Shown in pieces: positions 25,033 to 32,638 of a stretch of DNA of 48,855 nt. Position 1 is the first letter of the stretch. Each line of letters opens with the position of its first letter. Position numbers and translations under genes: made by a program. Origin of the DNA: Burkholderiales bacterium (GTDB lineage: Bacteria > Pseudomonadota > Gammaproteobacteria > Burkholderiales > JAEUOS01). The notes beneath the pieces were generated by a model that worked only from the letters and a program-made list of their open reading frames with translations, did no database searches and was not told where the DNA came from. Location: the NCBI GenBank assembly GCA_016790695.1, contig JAEUOS010000147.1, positions 1 to 48,855 of the forward strand, read 5' to 3'.

Positions 25033-25974
25033 CTACCCGCGCGTGCCGCCCTTGACGAACACGCGCTTGCCGGTGTCGTGCGCCACCGCGCGCAGTTCGG
25101 CCGCCGAGAGCAGCGCCGCCGAGTCGAGGAAGCGCTGCACCATGTCCTTGTAGGTGCCCGAGGAGGTGCCGATGTCGGACCCCCACATGATGCGGTCGGC
25201 GCCGTAGAGGTCGACGGCGCGGCGCAGCACGCGCTCGGCCGGAATGCCCGCCTCGCGGCAGATGTCGAGGTTGATCGAGGTGAACTTGAAGAAGATGTTG
25301 CTCTCGCCCGCGAGGGTCTCGTAGCGCTCGTCCAGGCCGAAGTGCTCGCCCTCCTCCATCTCCGGCTCGAGCAGGTGGTCGAGCACCAGGCGGATCGCGG
25401 GATGGCGCCGCGCCAGCGCGATGATCGCCGGGATCGACGGACCGCCGCCGCCCTGCGCCAGCACCTCGAGGTCCATCACCAGGCCCAGTTCCTGCGCCAC
25501 CTCCCAGGTCTTGAGCGCGTTCGGCGAGTCGAGCCAGGGCATGCTGCCGTCGCTCCTGCGCCCGCCGAACAGGCGCACGCCGGCCAGGCCGTGGTCCTTC
25601 GCATACTGCCGCACCAGCCCGGGCGTGCCCGCGTCCTCGGCGTCGAGGATCACGACCGCCGAGAACAGCTCCGGGTACTTGTCCGAGGAATCGAGGATGT
25701 AGCTGTTGTCGTAGCGGTAGATCATGCGCTTCTGCACCGCGACGATGCCGTCGACGTTCTCCTCGCGCATCCACTGCAGCACGCGCACCGCGTCCGGCAC
25801 CTCGTTGATCGGGTTGGGGCCGTGGTGGCCGCCCGGGCGCCCGATCACCCCCGGCGGACGGTAGGGCGCGTCGGCCGCGCGCTGCATCGGATTGCGCGGA
25901 TAGCGCACCTGGTCGTCGGCGACGAGGTGGGCGTGGGAGTCGAACAGCACGGGGCGCGGGCTCGCGGAGGTCAC
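25033..25974 (-). CDS. Amidohydrolase-2 family (ACMSD-like) metal-dependent hydrolase/decarboxylase
   Basis: A 313-residue TIM-barrel amidohydrolase. The metal motif HxH is in LFDSHAHLVADD near residue 15. A middle His lies in RLVLDHLLEPEM, and the C-terminal Asp in IMWGSDIGTSSGTYKDMV. It belongs to the Amidohydro_2 branch that includes ACMSD, lactonases and aromatic-acid decarboxylases. The GTG at 25974 is preferred: AAGGA precedes it at six bases, and the family N terminus follows within 12 residues. It is the first gene of the minus-strand operon and divergent from the Fe-S hydro-lyase operon, with the candidate regulatory palindrome between them. Confidence 0.88.
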   Translation of the reverse strand: MTSASPRPVLFDSHAHLVADDQVRYPRNPMQRAADAPYRPPGVIGRPGGHHGPNPINEVPDAVRVLQWMREENVDGIVAVQKRMIYRYDNSYILDSSDKYPELFSAVVILDAEDAGTPGLVRQYAKDHGLAGVRLFGGRRSDGSMPWLDSPNALKTWEVAQELGLVMDLEVLAQGGGGPSIPAIIALARRHPAIRLVLDHLLEPEMEEGEHFGLDERYETLAGESNIFFKFTSINLDICREAGIPAERVLRRAVDLYGADRIMWGSDIGTSSGTYKDMVQRFLDSAALLSAAELRAVAHDTGKRVFVKGGTRG

Positions 25975-26161
25975 GGGGCGTCCTTGCGGGGCAGGGTCGG
26001 GTGGGCAGGCGCGCATGATGCAGCGAGCGCGCGGCCGGCGCAAGCGGGCGCGGGCGGGATTTCGCTCTGCGAAAAGATGGCACAAACCCCTTGAGCCGCG
26101 CGGCGCCCTGGCGCATGCTTGGCGGTCGCGCCCGACCCTGCCCCGCCGGGGGCGCCACGCC
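25975..26161. promoter_or_regulatory. Divergent control region of the large catabolic locus
   Basis: This 187-base gap separates the starts of two long operons (17589-25974 minus, 26162-33502 plus). It contains the palindrome at 26060-26074. A poor sigma70 pair for the plus operon, TTGAGC (26091-26096) and CATGCT (26114-26119) with a 17-base spacer, places a start about 40 bases before the ATG. No comparable minus-strand promoter stands out. Confidence 0.45.
26060..26074. promoter_or_regulatory. TTTCGC-TCT-GCGAAA palindrome, candidate IclR operator
   Basis: Arms TTTCGC (26060-26065) and GCGAAA (26069-26074) are separated by TCT. This size and shape match the TTCCGC-N3-GCGGAA type of sites recognised by IclR-family regulators in Burkholderiales. 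The site lies just upstream of the candidate -35 of the plus operon, whose distal gene is an IclR regulator. The link is inferred. Confidence 0.5.
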
Positions 26162-27031
26162 ATGCCGATCAGCAGCCGACAGATCCGTTCGATCACCGCC
26201 GACCTCTACGAGTGGTCGCTGAAGAAGGTGCCCGACGACACCCTGGCCGCGCTGGCGCGCGCCGGCGCCGCGGAGACCCATCCGGTCGGGCGCCGCACCA
26301 TCGCGATCATGCAGGAGAGCGCCGTCGCCGCCGCGCGCGAGAACCACCTCGTGTGCACCGACGTCGGCGTGCCGACCTATTCGGTGAAGGTCGGCACGCG
26401 CGTGCAGTTCGACGGCCCGGTGCGCCAGGCCATCGTCGACGGCTTCGCCGACCTGGTCGCGCGCATCGACCCGCCGATCCTGAAGATGGTCACCAACCCG
26501 CTCACGCACGAGCGCGGCTACGCGGGGCGGGCGATGCCGCTCGTCACCTTCGACCTCGTCGACGACGCCGACTACGTGGAGATCGCCTGCGCCCCGAAGG
26601 CGATGGGCACCGGCCGCTGGGAGGCGATCGAGTCCTTCGTCTTCCCGACCCACGAGACGATCGAGAAGTTCGTGCTCGACACCGTGCTCACCGCCGGCAG
26701 CCAGCCGTGCCCGCCGATCGTGGTCGGCGTGGGCATCGGCGGCACCTTCGACTACGCCGCGAAGATGGCCAAGGAGCAGGTGCTGCGGCCGTTCGGCCTG
26801 GTCAATCCCGAGCCGATCCTGGCGGCGATGGAGGCGCGTCTGCTCGAGGCGATCAACGCCACCGGCTTCGGGCCGATGGGCACCGGCGGCGACACCTCGG
26901 CGATGGCGGTGCACATCGACTACGCGGCCAGCCACGGCTACATGCCGGTGGCGGTCGCGTTCAACTGCTGGATCAACCGCCGCACCCGCGCGCGCCTGCA
27001 CGCGGACGGACGGGTGGAGCGCCTCGAATGA
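26162..27031 (+). CDS. Class I Fe-S hydro-lyase alpha subunit (fumarase/tartrate dehydratase type)
   Basis: A 289-residue TtdA/FumA N-terminal-domain protein. Three Cys positions for a [4Fe-4S] cluster are kept: Cys65 (NHLVCTDVGVPTYSV), Cys143 (YVEIACAPKAMGTGR) and Cys183 (SQPCPPIVVGVGIGG). The fold should form the dehydratase together with the beta subunit encoded next. The reaction would be reversible hydration of a fumarate-like dicarboxylate (fumarate, mesaconate, tartrate or an aromatic-derived homologue). I chose ATG 26162, since the helix SRQIRSITADLYEW starts there. The stop overlaps the beta-subunit start by four bases. Confidence 0.9.
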   Translation: MPISSRQIRSITADLYEWSLKKVPDDTLAALARAGAAETHPVGRRTIAIMQESAVAAARENHLVCTDVGVPTYSVKVGTRVQFDGPVRQAIVDGFADLVARIDPPILKMVTNPLTHERGYAGRAMPLVTFDLVDDADYVEIACAPKAMGTGRWEAIESFVFPTHETIEKFVLDTVLTAGSQPCPPIVVGVGIGGTFDYAAKMAKEQVLRPFGLVNPEPILAAMEARLLEAINATGFGPMGTGGDTSAMAVHIDYAASHGYMPVAVAFNCWINRRTRARLHADGRVERLE

Positions 27032-27693
27032 GCATCGTGGTCCTCGACGACGGCACCCGCGAGCTGCGCCTGCCGCTGACGCGGGAGGAGGCCTGCTCGC
27101 TCGCCGTCGGCGACCCGGTGGCGCTGACCGGCGCGGTCACGATGACGATCGGCCTGCCGACGCACCGGCGCATGGCCGCGCTGCTCGAGCGCGGCGAGGC
27201 CCTGCCGCAGGACCTCGGCGGCGGCGCCTTCGTGCACCTGAGCTCGTACAACCGCGAGCGTCCCGGCGGCGGCTTCGAGGCGCTCTACCTCAACCCGTCG
27301 ACCAGCACGCGCTACGACGACAGCATGCCGGCGATCATCGCCCGCAGCGGCGTGCGCGTGGTGGGCGGCAAGGGCGGCCTCGGGGACGCCGGCGTCGCGG
27401 CGCTGGCCGCCGCGGGCTGCGTCTACGTGTCGTTCCTCGGCGGCGGCTGCACGCTGCTCTCGCGCGCGATCCGCAGCGTGGTCTCGGTGCACTGGAACGA
27501 GTACATTTCGCAGTTCCGTCTGGTGACCCTGGACGTCGAGCGCCTCGGGCCGGCGGTGGTCGCCATCGACGCGCACGGCAACAGCACCTATCGCAACCTG
27601 CGCGAGGCGGCCCGGGAGCGGCTGCCCGGCATCCTCGACCGGCTCGCCCGCGCGCGCGGCGCGGCCGGCACCACAACGAAGGAGACCTCATGA
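27028..27693 (+). CDS. Class I Fe-S hydro-lyase beta subunit
   Basis: A 221-residue protein matching the C-terminal domain of class I fumarases (TtdB-like). It has LRLPLTREEACSLAVGDPVALTG at the N terminus, a central STSTRYDDSMPAI, GVRVVGGKGGLGDAGV, and VYVSFLGGGCTLLSRAI. It pairs with the alpha subunit in the preceding gene, with which it overlaps by ATGA. In FumA these two parts are fused; separate subunits are typical of L-tartrate dehydratase and archaeal-type fumarases. The next gene, a Bug receptor, also overlaps by four bases, tying the enzyme to uptake of one substrate. Confidence 0.9.
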   Translation: MSIVVLDDGTRELRLPLTREEACSLAVGDPVALTGAVTMTIGLPTHRRMAALLERGEALPQDLGGGAFVHLSSYNRERPGGGFEALYLNPSTSTRYDDSMPAIIARSGVRVVGGKGGLGDAGVAALAAAGCVYVSFLGGGCTLLSRAIRSVVSVHWNEYISQFRLVTLDVERLGPAVVAIDAHGNSTYRNLREAARERLPGILDRLARARGAAGTTTKETS

Positions 27694-28652
27694 TGAAGCT
27701 GCTCACCTGGATCACCCTGGCCGCGGCGGCGCTCGCCGGGCCGGCCGCCGCGCAGGACTATCCGACCCGCCCGGTGCGGATCATCAACCCGTTCCCGGCC
27801 GGCGGCAGCTCGGACATCCTCGCGCGCCTGATCGCGCAGGGCCTCTCCGAGCGGCTCGGCCAGCAGTTCGTGGTCGAGAACCGCGCCGGCGCCGCCGGCA
27901 ACCTCGGCACCGACGCGGTCGCCAAGGCCGCGCCGGACGGCTACACGCTCGGCGTCTCGACCTCGGGCCCGCTCGCCAACAACAAGCTGCTCTACAAGGC
28001 GATGCCCTACGACCCGGAGAAGGCCTTCGCGCCGATCATGCTGATCGGCGAGATTCCGCTGGTGATCGCGGCCAATCCGCAGGTGCCGGCCCGGACGCTG
28101 AAGGAGTTCGTCGAGCTCGCGCGCGCGCAGCCCGGCAAGCAGAGCGTCGGCCATCCCGGCAACGGCACCATCGGCCACCTCGCGCTCGAACTGGTGAAGT
28201 CGGTCACCCGCACCGACATGCTCGGGGTCGCCTACAAGGGCGACATTCCGGCGATGACCGAGCTCCTCGGCGGGTCGATCCAGGCGACCTCGGCCCCGGT
28301 GTCGGCGTTCATCGCCAACATCCAGGCCGGCAAGCTCAACGCGCTGGCGCTCACCTCGAAGTCGCGCTTCCCCGGGCTGCCGAACGTGCCGACCGCGCAG
28401 GAGCAGGGCTTCGACATCGAGGCCACGGTGTGGTCGGCGATGGTGGCGCCGGCGGGCACGCCGCGCGCGGTGATCGAGCGCCTGAACCAGGAGGCCAACC
28501 GCATCATCGCCTCGCCCGAGGGGCGCGCGCGCCTGGCGCAGTTCGGCGCCATCGCGATCGGCGGACCGCCCGAGCGCCTCGCGAGCCAGATCGCCGGCGA
28601 CACCGCGAAGTGGCGCCGCGTGATCGAGGCGGCGAAGATCAGCATCGAATGA
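27690..28652 (+). CDS. Bug/TctC-family periplasmic solute-binding protein
   Basis: A 320-residue Bug protein with a Sec-type leader (MKLLTWITLAAAALAGPAAAQ). Blocks are YPTRPVRIINPFPAGGSSDI, ENRAGAAGNLGTDAVAKAAPDGY, QSVGHPGNGTIGHLALE, YKGDIPAMTELLGG and a C-terminal DTAKWRRVIEAAKI. The loop usually reading YSSAGVG is SVGHPGNG here, a ligand-site variation relative to the other copies. It is embedded between the hydro-lyase and MaoC genes with four-base overlaps on both sides. It therefore almost certainly binds the compound metabolised by this operon, probably a di- or hydroxy-carboxylate. Confidence 0.93.
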   Translation: MMKLLTWITLAAAALAGPAAAQDYPTRPVRIINPFPAGGSSDILARLIAQGLSERLGQQFVVENRAGAAGNLGTDAVAKAAPDGYTLGVSTSGPLANNKLLYKAMPYDPEKAFAPIMLIGEIPLVIAANPQVPARTLKEFVELARAQPGKQSVGHPGNGTIGHLALELVKSVTRTDMLGVAYKGDIPAMTELLGGSIQATSAPVSAFIANIQAGKLNALALTSKSRFPGLPNVPTAQEQGFDIEATVWSAMVAPAGTPRAVIERLNQEANRIIASPEGRARLAQFGAIAIGGPPERLASQIAGDTAKWRRVIEAAKISIE

Positions 28653-29122
28653 GCGCCGCCGGCCGCCGCTTCGAGGACTTCCGCCTGGGCGAGACCTGGG
28701 AGAGCGCGCCGACCGTGCTCTCGGCCGAGGAGATCGTCGCCTTCGCGCGCGCCAACGACCCGCAGCCGATGCACACCGACGCGGAGCGCGCCGCCGAGGG
28801 CCCGTTCGGCGCGCTGGTGGCGAGCGGCTGGCAGATCGCCGCGCTGTCGATGCGCGTGTTCGTGCAGGCCGGCGGCTACGGCGCGACGCCGGTGGTCGGC
28901 CTCGGGATCGACGAACTGCGCTGGCAGCGGCCGGTGCGCGCCGGCGATGCGCTGAAGGTGACGCGCGAGGTGGTCGAACTGCGGCGCTCGGCGTCGAACC
29001 CGGCCTACGGCATCGTGCGCACCCGCGTCACGGTCACCAACCAGGACGCGCAGACGGTGATGACCCTGGTGACCAACGGCCGGGTGCCGGCGCGCGCGCC
29101 GGCGCCGGAGGCGGCGTCGTGA
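28649..29122 (+). CDS. MaoC-like hot-dog hydratase (first)
   Basis: A 157-residue single hot-dog domain of the MaoC family. It has RRFEDFRLGETWESAPTVLS near the N terminus, the hydratase motif AFARANDPQPMHTDAERAA with the catalytic Asp/His pair, FGALVASGWQIAALSMR, and GIDELRWQRPVRAGDAL. MaoC proteins hydrate enoyl-CoA or dehydrate 3-hydroxyacyl-CoA, for example mesaconyl-CoA. A second, distinct MaoC gene follows with a GTGA overlap. The pair could be a heterodimer, as known for some two-gene MaoC hydratases, or catalyse separate steps. Confidence 0.9.
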   Translation: MSAAGRRFEDFRLGETWESAPTVLSAEEIVAFARANDPQPMHTDAERAAEGPFGALVASGWQIAALSMRVFVQAGGYGATPVVGLGIDELRWQRPVRAGDALKVTREVVELRRSASNPAYGIVRTRVTVTNQDAQTVMTLVTNGRVPARAPAPEAAS

Positions 29123-29580
29123 CCACCGTCGTCGAGCGCGCGGCCGACCTCGCCGCCTGGAAGGGCAAGTCCCTGGGCGCGAGCGACTGGATGGCGCTCG
29201 ACCAGTCCCAGGTCGACGCGTTCGCCGCGCTGACCGGCGACGATCACTGGATCCACGTCGACACCGCGCGCGCGCAGCGCGAGCTGCCCGGCGGCACGAC
29301 GCTGGTGCACGGTTTCTTCACCCTGGCGCTGATTCCGTGGCTGCAGCGCAGCGTCTACCGGGTCGAGAAGCGCGGGCGCGGCCTCAACTACGGCTGCAAT
29401 CGCATCCGCTTCACCAGCCCGGTGCCGGTCGGCGCGCGGCTGCGCCTGCGGCAGTCGCTCAAGGATTGCGAGGTCCTCGCCGGCAGCACCCGCCTCACGC
29501 TCGAGTGCACGATCGAGATCGAAGGGCAGGAGCGGCCGGCGCTGGTGGCCGAGACCATCGTGCAGATCTTCGATGCCTGA
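29119..29580 (+). CDS. MaoC/NodN-like hot-dog hydratase (second)
   Basis: A 153-residue hot-dog protein of the NodN/PhaJ-like MaoC branch. It has the motif VDAFAALTGDDHWIHVDTARA with the catalytic Asp and His, LVHGFFTLALIPWL, and NYGCNRIRFTSPVPVGARLRLR. The GTG start overlaps the upstream MaoC stop (GTGA). Its own stop region overlaps the start of the ligase by eight bases. It is expected to use a CoA thioester made by the following ligase. It has low similarity to the first MaoC, so the two are not recent duplicates. Confidence 0.88.
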   Translation: MTTVVERAADLAAWKGKSLGASDWMALDQSQVDAFAALTGDDHWIHVDTARAQRELPGGTTLVHGFFTLALIPWLQRSVYRVEKRGRGLNYGCNRIRFTSPVPVGARLRLRQSLKDCEVLAGSTRLTLECTIEIEGQERPALVAETIVQIFDA

Positions 29581-31240
29581 GCCGATGCCCGCACCGCCCG
29601 CCGGCACGCCGCCGGCCGTCCCGGAAGGCTTCGTCGCCTTCGGCGACCTGATCGCGGCGCACGCCGATACGCAGCCGGAGGCCTGCGCCCTGGCCGACGG
29701 CACCGCGCGCCTGACCTGGCGCGAGTTCGCGCGCGCCACGCGCGCGGTCGCCGCGTCGCTGCGTGCGGCCGGGGTCGGCCCCGGCGACCGCGTCGCCCTG
29801 CTCGCGGAGCCGTCGGTCGACGCGGTGGTCGCCTGGCTGGGAACGGTCGGCGCACGCGCCTGCGTGGTGCCGCTGGCGTCCTCGGCGACCGGGACCGCGC
29901 TCGCGGCGATGCTCGACGACGCCGGCGCGACCTTCCTGTTCGCCGACGCGGCGGCAGCAGCGCCGCACCAGGACATCGTCGCCGGCTTTGGCGCGCGCCT
30001 GCCGGGGCGCGTGGTCTGGCTGGGGCCGCCATCGGCCGGCGAGTCGCCATCGGCCGCCGGGTCGTCGTCGGCCGCCGGGCCGTCCGTGGCCGCCGGGCCG
30101 TCGCTGGCCGCGTGGAGCGCCGCCGCCCCGGCCGGCGCGGGGTCGCCTGCCGCGGCGCCGGCCGCGCCCGAGGACGCGTTCAACATCATCTACAGCTCCG
30201 GCACCACCGGCAGCCCGAAGGGCATCGTGCACGCGCACGGCATGCGCAGCCGCCAGGCGCGGCGCCCGGGCTTCGGCCTCGGCCCGGGCACCCTGACGCT
30301 CCTGGCCACGCCGATGTACTCGAACACCACCATGCAGCCGCTGCTCGCGGCGCTCGCCCATGGCGGCGCGGTCTGGCTGATGCAGCGCTTCGACGCCGGG
30401 CGCTACCTGCGCATCGCCGCCGCCGAGCGCGCCACGCACACCATGCTGGTGCCGGTGCAGTACCAGCGCATCCTCGCCCATCCCGATTTCGCGGCCGCCG
30501 ACCTCGCGTCGTTCGTCCTCAAGCAGACCACCGGCGCGCCGATGGCGGCGGCGCAGAAGCGCGCGATCCTCGAGCGCTGGCCGGGCCGGCTCGTCGAGGT
30601 CTACGGCATGACCGAGGGCGGCTGCACCTGCGTGCTCGACGCCGGCGCCCATCCGGACAAGCTCGCGAGCGTCGGCCGGCCCGCGCCCGGCAACGAGGTG
30701 TTCGTCATCGACGAGGCCGGGGAGCGCCTGGCGCCGGGCGCCGTCGGCGAGGTGGTCGGGCGTTCGCCGTTCATGATGGCCGGCTACCACAACCGGCCGG
30801 ACCAGACCGCGGCGATCCGCTGGGTCGACGCGGCCGGCCGCGTCCACCACCGCACCGGCGACATCGGCCGCTTCGATGCCGACGGCTTCCTCACGCTGCT
30901 CGATCGCAAGAAGGACGTCATCATCTCCGGCGGCCAGAACGTCTATGCCGCCGACCTTGAGGCCGTCCTGGCCGCGCATCCGGACGTCGAGGAGTCCGCC
31001 GTGATCGGGATTCCGAGCGAGCGCTGGGGTGAGACGCCGCTGGCACTGGTCGTGCCGCGTTCCGGCGCGCGGGTCGACGCGGCGGCGCTGCGCGACTGGG
31101 CCAATGCGCGCCTCGGGCGCATGCAGCGCCTGCACGCGGTCGAATTGCGCGCGGGCCTGCCGCGCACCGCGCTGGGAAAACTGTCGAAAAAGGACCTGCG
31201 CGCGCCCTACTGGGCGGGCGCGCCGGCGGAGGCATCGTGA
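29573..31240 (+). CDS. Acyl-CoA ligase/AMP-binding protein with hexapeptide-repeat insert
   Basis: A 555-residue adenylate-forming ligase. It has FNIIYSSGTTGSPKGIVHAHG, EVYGMTEGGCTC, TGDIGRFDADGFLTLLDRKK, ISGGQNVYAADLE, and the C-terminal catalytic Lys in RTALGKLSKKDLR. Ahead of the P-loop, residues about 153-200 are an Ala/Ser/Pro/Gly-rich low-complexity stretch encoded partly by five 18-base units (30029-30118). This insert is absent from the two ligases of the opposite operon and lies in a surface loop of the N-terminal domain. It probably supplies CoA esters to the two MaoC hydratases. A second ATG four codons downstream is an alternative start. Confidence 0.9.
   Translation: MPEPMPAPPAGTPPAVPEGFVAFGDLIAAHADTQPEACALADGTARLTWREFARATRAVAASLRAAGVGPGDRVALLAEPSVDAVVAWLGTVGARACVVPLASSATGTALAAMLDDAGATFLFADAAAAAPHQDIVAGFGARLPGRVVWLGPPSAGESPSAAGSSSAAGPSVAAGPSLAAWSAAAPAGAGSPAAAPAAPEDAFNIIYSSGTTGSPKGIVHAHGMRSRQARRPGFGLGPGTLTLLATPMYSNTTMQPLLAALAHGGAVWLMQRFDAGRYLRIAAAERATHTMLVPVQYQRILAHPDFAAADLASFVLKQTTGAPMAAAQKRAILERWPGRLVEVYGMTEGGCTCVLDAGAHPDKLASVGRPAPGNEVFVIDEAGERLAPGAVGEVVGRSPFMMAGYHNRPDQTAAIRWVDAAGRVHHRTGDIGRFDADGFLTLLDRKKDVIISGGQNVYAADLEAVLAAHPDVEESAVIGIPSERWGETPLALVVPRSGARVDAAALRDWANARLGRMQRLHAVELRAGLPRTALGKLSKKDLRAPYWAGAPAEAS
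30029..30118 (+). repeat. Five imperfect 18-base tandem repeats inside the ligase gene
   Basis: Units encode PSAGES, PSAAGS, SSAAGP, SVAAGP and SLAAWS. The reading frame is kept because the unit is a multiple of three. The repeat probably arose by slippage and would vary in copy number between strains. Confidence 0.75.
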
Positions 31241-31857
31241 GCGAATACATCACCGTCGAGGCCGCGGCGCTGTCGACCCCCGAGGCCTATCGCCTGCTGA
31301 TCGGCTGCGTGACCCCGCGGCCGATCGCGTGGATCACCACCGTCGACGCCGCCGGCGCGGTCAACGCCGCGCCGTTCTCCTCGTTCAACTACGTCGCGCA
31401 CAGCCCGCCGATGCTCGCGGTCAACATCGGCACGCGCGACGGCGCGCTCAAGGACACCGCGCGCAACATCGTCGCGACCGGCGAGTTCACCGTCAACGCG
31501 GCCACCGAGGCCAACATGGAGCTCATGCACCAGTGCAGCGCCGAGTACGCGCCGGGCGAGAGCGAGGCCGCGGCGCTCGGCATCGCGCTGCTGCCCGGGG
31601 TCGCGGTGCGCGCGCCGCGCATCGCCTGCTCGCCGATCCACATGGAGTGCCGCCTCGAGCGCGCCGTCCCGCTCGGGCGCGGCCTCAACACCCTGTACAT
31701 CGGCGAGATCGTCGCCTTTCACCTCTCCCCGGACGTCTACGACGGCCGCCAGGTCGACAGCGTCAAGCTGCGCCCGGTCGCGCGCCTCGGCGGCCCGTAC
31801 TATGCCGGCCTCGGCGAGATCTTCAACCGGCCCGCGCTGGCCAAGCCGCCCAAGTAG
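31237..31857 (+). CDS. Flavin reductase-like (DIM6/NTAB) FMN-binding protein
   Basis: A 206-residue split-barrel flavoprotein of the flavin reductase domain family. It has RLLIGCVTPRPIAWITTVDAAG, VNAAPFSSFNYVAHSPPMLAVNIG, TARNIVATGEFTVNAAT, and a C-terminal HFLSPDVYDG-like segment. Such proteins reduce FMN/FAD for a two-component oxygenase, or act as stand-alone reductases. No partner oxygenase is encoded in this operon. The GTG start overlaps the ligase stop (GTGA). The possible partners on the opposite strand (the NMO-like gene) are a different class, so its oxidative target is unclear. Confidence 0.88.
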   Translation: MSEYITVEAAALSTPEAYRLLIGCVTPRPIAWITTVDAAGAVNAAPFSSFNYVAHSPPMLAVNIGTRDGALKDTARNIVATGEFTVNAATEANMELMHQCSAEYAPGESEAAALGIALLPGVAVRAPRIACSPIHMECRLERAVPLGRGLNTLYIGEIVAFHLSPDVYDGRQVDSVKLRPVARLGGPYYAGLGEIFNRPALAKPPK

Positions 31858-31868
31858 CGAGACCCGCC

Positions 31869-32606
31869 ATGGACCTGCATGCCACCCTGCGCGCCGGCGT
31901 CACCACCGGCACCTTCGTCAAGACCGCGCATCCGCAGGTGGTCGAGGTGCTCGGCACCGCCGGCCTGCCGTTCGCCGTCATCGACGCCGAGCACGCGCCG
32001 TTCGACCGCAACACGCTGGACCTGATGCTGCTCGCCGGCCGCGCCGCCGCGCTGCCGCTCCTGGTGCGCATCCCCGACAAGGCGGCGCCGACCATCCTGC
32101 AGGTGCTCGACCTCGGCGCCGCCGGCCTCGTGGTGCCGCACGTGAACAGCGCCGACGAGGCGCGCGCCGTGGTGTCGCGCGCGCGCTACCGCGGCGGCGA
32201 GCGCGGCTTCTCCGGCTCGCCGCGCTTCGCCGGCTACGGCGCGCTCGGCATGCAGGCGGCGCTCGCGGCGGGCGACCGGTCGGTCGTGATGTGCCAGATC
32301 GAGAGCCGCGACGGGCTGGCGAACGCGCGCGCGATCGCGGCCGTGCCGGGCGTCGACGCGCTGTTCATCGGCCGCGCCGACCTCGCGCTGGCGCTCGGGC
32401 ACGAGGACATCCGCGCCGCGGCGGTGACCGCGGCGACACAGGCGATCATCGACGCCGCGCGCGCCGAGAACAAGATCGCCGCGATGTTCGTGCCGAACCT
32501 CGCCGAGCGCGAGCAGTTCCGCGCCGCCGGCGTGAGCTGCTTCGTCGTCGGTTCCGACCAGTCCTTCCTGCGCCAGGGCGCGCTCGCGCTCGCGCCGTCC
32601 CGCTGA
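31869..32606 (+). CDS. HpcH/HpaI-type class II 2-oxo-acid aldolase
   Basis: A 245-residue (beta/alpha)8 aldolase. Catalytic and metal residues match HpaI: His42 next to Glu41 in VIDAEHAPFD, Arg67 in LLVRIPD, Glu145 in MCQIESRDGL, and Asp171 in FIGRADLALALG. HpaI enzymes cleave 4-hydroxy-2-oxo acids to pyruvate and an aldehyde, using a divalent metal. In this operon it could follow a hydratase step to release pyruvate. It starts 11 bases after the flavin reductase gene. No sign of a fused domain or lost residue is seen. Confidence 0.9.
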   Translation: MDLHATLRAGVTTGTFVKTAHPQVVEVLGTAGLPFAVIDAEHAPFDRNTLDLMLLAGRAAALPLLVRIPDKAAPTILQVLDLGAAGLVVPHVNSADEARAVVSRARYRGGERGFSGSPRFAGYGALGMQAALAAGDRSVVMCQIESRDGLANARAIAAVPGVDALFIGRADLALALGHEDIRAAAVTAATQAIIDAARAENKIAAMFVPNLAEREQFRAAGVSCFVVGSDQSFLRQGALALAPSR

Positions 32607-32638
32607 ATCCGCCCTTGTCCGCCGCCAGGAGCACACGC

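Noticed and set aside
26077..26095. A TGGCAC followed by TTGAG, resembling a sigma54 promoter
   Set aside because: The gap between the two boxes is seven bases rather than five, and the -12 GC is absent, so it does not fit sigma54 spacing.
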